The translations under genes were made by a program, and so were the position numbers. This document shows positions 61,536 through 64,000 of a stretch of 64,000 nucleotides of DNA, in pieces. Numbering within the stretch: position 1 is the first letter of the stretch; each line of letters opens with the position of its first letter. Origin of the DNA: an uncultured Bacteroidia bacterium (GTDB lineage: Bacteria > Bacteroidota > Bacteroidia > Bacteroidales > UBA932). Location of the stretch: positions 1 through 64,000 of the forward strand of contig CACZZF010000005.1 of the NCBI GenBank assembly GCA_902785575.1, given 5' to 3'. The notes beneath the pieces were generated by a model. The model was not told where the DNA came from. It worked only from the letters and a program-made list of their open reading frames with translations, and ran no database searches.

Positions 61536-62219
61536 CTATTGCCTTTTTTCTGACATAAGTTTCTCCAATTCGGAATCAGATTTTTCTTGGATTTCTTTGT
61601 CCTGGAAAAATCTGGTAAGCATTGTGGCGAAAACCTTGTTATTATAGATGAAAACAAAGTCGTAGTAGCCTGGATTGACTTCTTCTGGATGAAGGTAAAA
61701 TGATCCCCAAGGGAAGGTTTCATCGTCCGGATCTTTGTTAAGGTCACATGCCAGGACATAGCCAGGGGTCTCGTCATTCAAAGAGTTTTTCAAATAAAAC
61801 CCTTGGTCCGCCTGATGCTTGAAAACCATAACCTTGATGCCTGACGCGGCGGTGGCCTGTGGATTGAACTCTATCCATTCGTTAAGCTCGAAAACGGAGC
61901 GGATGCCTTCAGTGGCATAGGGCTTATGGTTGAAATCACCAGTTCCGCAACGATCCCCGTTCAAACTCAAGGCGGTCATCACAGGCTGCTCACCCTCTTT
62001 GAGGTTCACGAAATAGAGTTTGCCAAGGACCATTGTGTCTTTAACTTCCTGGAGATTAGCGGAGGTGCTATTAGCGACATTATTACCGTCAATGCTTTTC
62101 TCACTGTTAATAGTGGTGTCGTCAGATAAGTTTGTCGTCTTCGCCTTCGCGCCATTGTTGAAGCAGGCTGTAGATAGAGTGGTAAGTCCCGCGACTAAGA
62201 GAATTGCGATATTCTTCAT
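61536..62219 (-). CDS. Hypothetical lipoprotein
   Basis: 227 residues; lipoprotein signal ends at the Cys in LSTAC. A polar Ser/Asn/Thr-rich spacer (~25-60) precedes a ~150-residue domain with LGKLYFVNLKEGEQPVMTALS, YATEGIRSVFELNEWIEFNP and SFYLHPEEVNPGYYDFVFIYNNKVF. No family recognised. AT-rich upstream region; apparently monocistronic. Confidence 0.7.
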   Translation of the reverse strand: MKNIAILLVAGLTTLSTACFNNGAKAKTTNLSDDTTINSEKSIDGNNVANSTSANLQEVKDTMVLGKLYFVNLKEGEQPVMTALSLNGDRCGTGDFNHKPYATEGIRSVFELNEWIEFNPQATAASGIKVMVFKHQADQGFYLKNSLNDETPGYVLACDLNKDPDDETFPWGSFYLHPEEVNPGYYDFVFIYNNKVFATMLTRFFQDKEIQEKSDSELEKLMSEKRQ

Positions 62220-62283
62220 ATACTTTGACCTTTAGTTTTCGATTAATAACTGATAATCAAAGCCAATATAGCACAAAATATTA

Positions 62284-62353
62284 AAAATAAAAAAAAGCAC
62301 CGCCATTTCTGCCGGTGCTTTTGCGCTCCTCAAGACAGTGAAATGTTGAACCT
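62284..62353. repeat. Decayed copy of the tRNA-Asn 3' end and its terminator
   Basis: The stretch repeats, in the same order, the features at 63441-63509: A-rich run, GCACCG...GGTGC hairpin, T-run, then identical GCTCCTCAAG (62325-62334 versus 63486-63495) and TTGAACCT (62346-62353). Indels separate the blocks. It looks like an old attachment-site duplicate. Confidence 0.5.
62293..62322. terminator. Bidirectional terminator
   Basis: AAAAGCACCG (62293-62302) pairs with CGGTGCTTTT (62313-62322) around a 10-nt loop. It can end the toxin-antitoxin transcript arriving on the minus strand. Confidence 0.8.
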
Positions 62354-62414
62354 GTGGCGGGATTTCCTCATAGTTGTCAAGTTTGTTGACGAGAATCGGG
62401 AGTGGCTTAAGCCA

Positions 62415-62687
62415 TTATTTAAAGAGGTCCGAATGTGAACCCAATCTGACCAGTTTAATCTGGTGCAGGGATTCATCAATCCAGATTAAAAGGAAATCGT
62501 TCTGGACGTGGCATTCCATACAATCATTGTATTCACCGCTGAGTCTGTGTGGCTTATAGGATGCGTCAACTTTGCCATTATCCCGAAGTTGCTGAAGCAC
62601 GGCCTTGAGAGCTTTTATTCTATCAGATTGCCCCTTATATCGCTTCAAGTCCTTCTTAAACCTTGTAGAATAGACAATTTCCCACAT
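62415..62687 (-). CDS. YafQ-family (RelE-like) mRNA interferase toxin
   Basis: 90 residues from ATG 62687; a longer version would overlap the antitoxin. YSTRFKKDLKRYKGQ, HRLSGEYNDCMECHVQNDFLLIW and the terminal LVRLGSHSDLF match YafQ toxins, which cleave mRNA in the ribosomal A site; the His of GSHSDLF is the known catalytic position in the family. It starts one base after the antitoxin stop. Low GC suggests acquisition by transfer. Confidence 0.88.
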   Translation of the reverse strand: MWEIVYSTRFKKDLKRYKGQSDRIKALKAVLQQLRDNGKVDASYKPHRLSGEYNDCMECHVQNDFLLIWIDESLHQIKLVRLGSHSDLFK

Positions 62688-62688
62688 A

Positions 62689-62937
62689 TTACAATTCCGC
62701 CACAAATCCCTCCAAACTATCCACGTCAAGTTTATTCATCGGCTTCCCGGAACGAGCCTCTTCAATGGCCGCTATTGTTTCATCGTTAGGTTCATTATAA
62801 GCGATGTCCATCAGGACAGTCTCAACATAGTTGTTGAGGCTCCTGTTTTCCTTTTTCGCCTTCATTTTCAGACGATGAATTAAATCCTTGTTTAATCGGA
62901 AGGCGGTTTGTACCTTTGTTACAGATGATCCAATCAT
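62689..62937 (-). CDS. Ribbon-helix-helix antitoxin
   Basis: 82 residues. The N-terminal ~45 form an Arc-like RHH DNA-binding unit (VQTAFRLNKDLIHRLKMKAKKENRSLNNYVETVL). The acidic C-terminus (NEPNDETIAAIEEARSGKPMNKLDVDSLEGFV) would wrap the toxin. First gene of the TA operon and expected to repress it through the repeats at 62941-62981. Confidence 0.85.
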   Translation of the reverse strand: MIGSSVTKVQTAFRLNKDLIHRLKMKAKKENRSLNNYVETVLMDIAYNEPNDETIAAIEEARSGKPMNKLDVDSLEGFVAEL

Positions 62938-62940
62938 TTT

Positions 62941-62989
62941 TGTTATATTTTATATTACAAATGTATAACAATATTATAACAAATACAAT
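62941..62989 (-). promoter_or_regulatory. TA promoter with operator repeats
   Basis: Minus-strand TACATTTG (62965-62958) is a perfect -7 box; ATTG (62989-62986) is 20 bases upstream. Overlapping it, TGTTATA at 62941-62947 is inverted relative to TATAACA at 62964-62970 and 62975-62981; the two direct copies are 11 bp apart, one helical turn. This suits cooperative binding by an RHH antitoxin. Confidence 0.55.
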
Positions 62990-63006
62990 TTTTTTTTACA
63001 AGGCTG

Positions 63007-63444
63007 TTGAAGAAACTCGTCGCGATCCCGGTTTTGTTGATTTTTTGTTTTGCCTGTTATCACCCAAGAACTGGGGTTGATACAGAGGTTTCAGATACCA
63101 TTTCAGTCTATGAGCCAGATGCCGTACCGTTTGATCAAGTAGATATTAAACCGCAATTCAATGATAGGGACGTCAACGATTTCTCGGAATGGGTTATTAG
63201 CCGGTTCAAGATACCTGATTCTGTCGCTGAATCGGATATTATCGGGCGTGTTGTGATCCAATTCACAATAGGAACCGATGGCTCGGTAAGAGATATAAAA
63301 GTTTTGAAAAGCCTTGATAAAGATATAGATGCAGAGGTTGTACGAGTTGTTGGAGCCTCTCCTAAATGGAGTCCCGGTAAGAATGCTGATGATGTTGCAG
63401 TGCCAGTTTTATATGATTACTCGTTTCTCTATATCATAAGATAA
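63007..63444 (+). CDS. TonB C-terminal-domain lipoprotein
   Basis: 145 residues. Start is TTG at 63007, since no ATG precedes the domain and this start creates a lipoprotein signal (MKKLVAIPVLLIFCFAC). Residues ~50-140 match the TonB C-terminal fold: DIIGRVVIQFTIGTDGSVRDIKVLKSLDKDIDAEVVRVVGASPKWSPGKN. It lacks the membrane-anchored, Pro-rich energy-transducing part of real TonB, like other stand-alone Bacteroidota versions of unknown role. Located in the AT-rich islet. Confidence 0.75.
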   Translation: MKKLVAIPVLLIFCFACYHPRTGVDTEVSDTISVYEPDAVPFDQVDIKPQFNDRDVNDFSEWVISRFKIPDSVAESDIIGRVVIQFTIGTDGSVRDIKVLKSLDKDIDAEVVRVVGASPKWSPGKNADDVAVPVLYDYSFLYIIR

Positions 63445-63445
63445 A

Positions 63446-63482
63446 AAAAAAAAGCACCGGCATTGCTGCTGGTGCTTTTTTT
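63446..63482. terminator. Bidirectional terminator between TonB-like gene and tRNA-Asn
   Basis: GCACCGGCA (63454-63462) pairs with TGCTGGTGC (63467-63475, one G-U) around TTGC, flanked by long A and T runs. Serves both convergent transcripts. Confidence 0.85.
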
Positions 63483-63486
63483 CTTG

Positions 63487-63560
63487 CTCCTCAAGTAGGA
63501 CTTGAACCTACGACCCCCTGATTAACAGTCAGGTGCTCTAACCAACTGAGCTATTGAGGA
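63487..63560 (-). tRNA. tRNA-Asn (anticodon GTT)
   Basis: 74 nt on the minus strand. Acceptor TCCTCAA/TTGAGGA, D arm with AGCTCAGTTGGTTAGAGC, anticodon stem CCTGA/TCAGG around CTGTTAA (anticodon GTT), T arm GTAGG-TTCAAGT-CCTAC, discriminator G. Confidence 0.95.
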
Positions 63561-63583
63561 AGGTTAGTTCCCTTTCGGGATTG

Positions 63584-63614
63584 CAAAGGTACAACAAAAA
63601 GATATTTCTCCAAA
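63584..63614 (-). promoter_or_regulatory. Promoter of tRNA-Asn
   Basis: On the minus strand TTTG (63614-63611), exactly 19 bases, TACCTTTG (63591-63584), then CAATCC. Perfect consensus, like the other two tRNA genes. Confidence 0.85.
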
Positions 63615-63636
63615 TTTTTTTGAGTGTTTTTTTGAT

Positions 63637-63644
63637 TATATTTG
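63637..63644 (+). promoter_or_regulatory. -7 element of the HU-like gene at 63667
   Basis: TATATTTG is a perfect -7 box 22 bases before the ATG. No TTTG lies at 19-base spacing (one is at 14). Confidence 0.5.
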
Positions 63645-63666
63645 TAAGAATAATCGCGACATTGAG

Positions 63667-64000
63667 ATGGATATCGACCTTTTCTCTGGAATAGTGAAGG
63701 ATTTGCTCCTTGACAATGATGAAGTTACGTTGCCAGGACTAGGGACATTTGTCTCCGAACTTATGCCTTCAACTTTTTCCGATAAGGGTTACACGATCAA
63801 CCCTCCTTACCGCCGTCTCTCATTCCGTCAGCGCTGGGATGAGTCGGACAATATTCTTTCGGATTTCTATTCCGAGACTAACGGTATCGACCGGGATAAG
63901 GCGGAGAAGATTGTGGGTGAGTTCGTCTCCGGACTGAAAGAGACTCTTCAAGCGAAAAAAGTCGTGGTCCTTCCAGGGTTGGGACGTCTCCGGGCAACCA
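63667..64000 (+). CDS. HU-like (CCDC81-type) domain protein, 3' truncated by window edge
   Basis: The frame opens at ATG 63667 and stays open to the last base, giving the first 111 residues. It starts MDIDLFSGIVKDLLLDNDEV, then LPGLGTFVSE, INPPYRRLSFRQRW, and later KKVVVLPGLGRL. This matches the Bacteroidota HU-related CCDC81-like domain that commonly precedes a membrane helix and a SPOR domain in division-associated proteins. The C-terminal part is outside the window, so SPOR presence is only expected. Confidence 0.8.
   Translation, partial: MDIDLFSGIVKDLLLDNDEVTLPGLGTFVSELMPSTFSDKGYTINPPYRRLSFRQRWDESDNILSDFYSETNGIDRDKAEKIVGEFVSGLKETLQAKKVVVLPGLGRLRAT

Noticed and set aside
1..64000. CRISPR arrays, insertion sequences, rRNA operons or prophage genes
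   Set aside because: Reading through the window showed no regularly spaced repeats, transposase or integrase frames, rRNA segments or phage structural genes.

Overview
The window is chromosomal DNA from a member of the Bacteroidota, most likely order Bacteroidales. Three observations support this. The -33/-7 promoters have the form TTTG-N19-TAnnTTTG and are seen near-perfectly in front of all three tRNAs and rpmE. Many families are typical of the group: DUF4290, DUF1460, DUF4493-like lipoprotein, FISUMP-domain lipoprotein, type 2 IleRS, a DksA-like protein with a degenerate zinc finger, reverse rubrerythrin, WbqC, and an HU-like gene ahead of the right edge. Genes rarely have Shine-Dalgarno sequences. 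GC looks moderate (about half) except for an AT-rich patch near 61.5-63.5 kb. Genus cannot be named from this alone.

Layout. 1-0.4 kb: 3' end of a UvrD/PcrA helicase. 0.4-7.05 kb: complete histidine operon hisG-D-(C+B fusion)-H-A-F-IE, preceded by a His-rich leader peptide and a well-formed attenuator. 7.1-12.7 kb: a surface operon (DUF4493-like lipoprotein, OmpA-type protein, giant collagen-like lipoprotein) with a long structured 5' UTR. 12.7-17.7 kb: DUF1460 hydrolase, small glycine-rich protein, DPP-IV-like peptidase, SGNH esterase. 17.7-22.8 kb: a tight minus-strand operon of RhaT-like permease, SPL-like radical SAM, ATP-grasp-like enzyme, WbqC and GT2, the best candidate for an uncharacterised pathway. 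22.9-24.9 kb: tRNA-Glu, GT2, Stealth-type phosphotransferase. 24.9-33.9 kb: rpmE2, CE1-like esterase, S4 protein, a ManA homologue without its metal ligands, and AddA/AddB recombination nucleases.

34-38 kb: reverse rubrerythrin, sialic acid lyase, and a mutarotase-SSS symporter fusion (sialic acid catabolism). 38-44.5 kb: DUF4290, FtsK, LolA, FISUMP lipoprotein, ApbE. 44.4-51.7 kb: truB-rpiB-tsaB-cvpA (minus), then ileS, dksA-like and lspA (plus). 51.7-54.1 kb: tRNA-Ser, an ECF sigma factor with a membrane partner, acyltransferase. 54.1-57.8 kb: sialate O-acetylesterase, GNAT, rhodanese-MBL lipoprotein. 57.8-61.3 kb: BASS transporter, PlsC-like acyltransferase, Omp85-like barrel (minus). 61.3-63.6 kb: trkH remnant, lipoprotein, YafQ-type toxin-antitoxin pair and TonB-like lipoprotein, lying between tRNA-Asn and what looks like a decayed copy of its 3' end. 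The right edge cuts an HU-like (CCDC81-type) gene.

Most notable non-gene structure: a palindromic, about 80-nt repeat inserted in frame in both ftsK (linker) and truB (loop), in opposite orientations relative to the genes' shared core and in different reading frames. It resembles a protein-coding palindromic element. All function calls come from reading sequence motifs and context; no database search was run.
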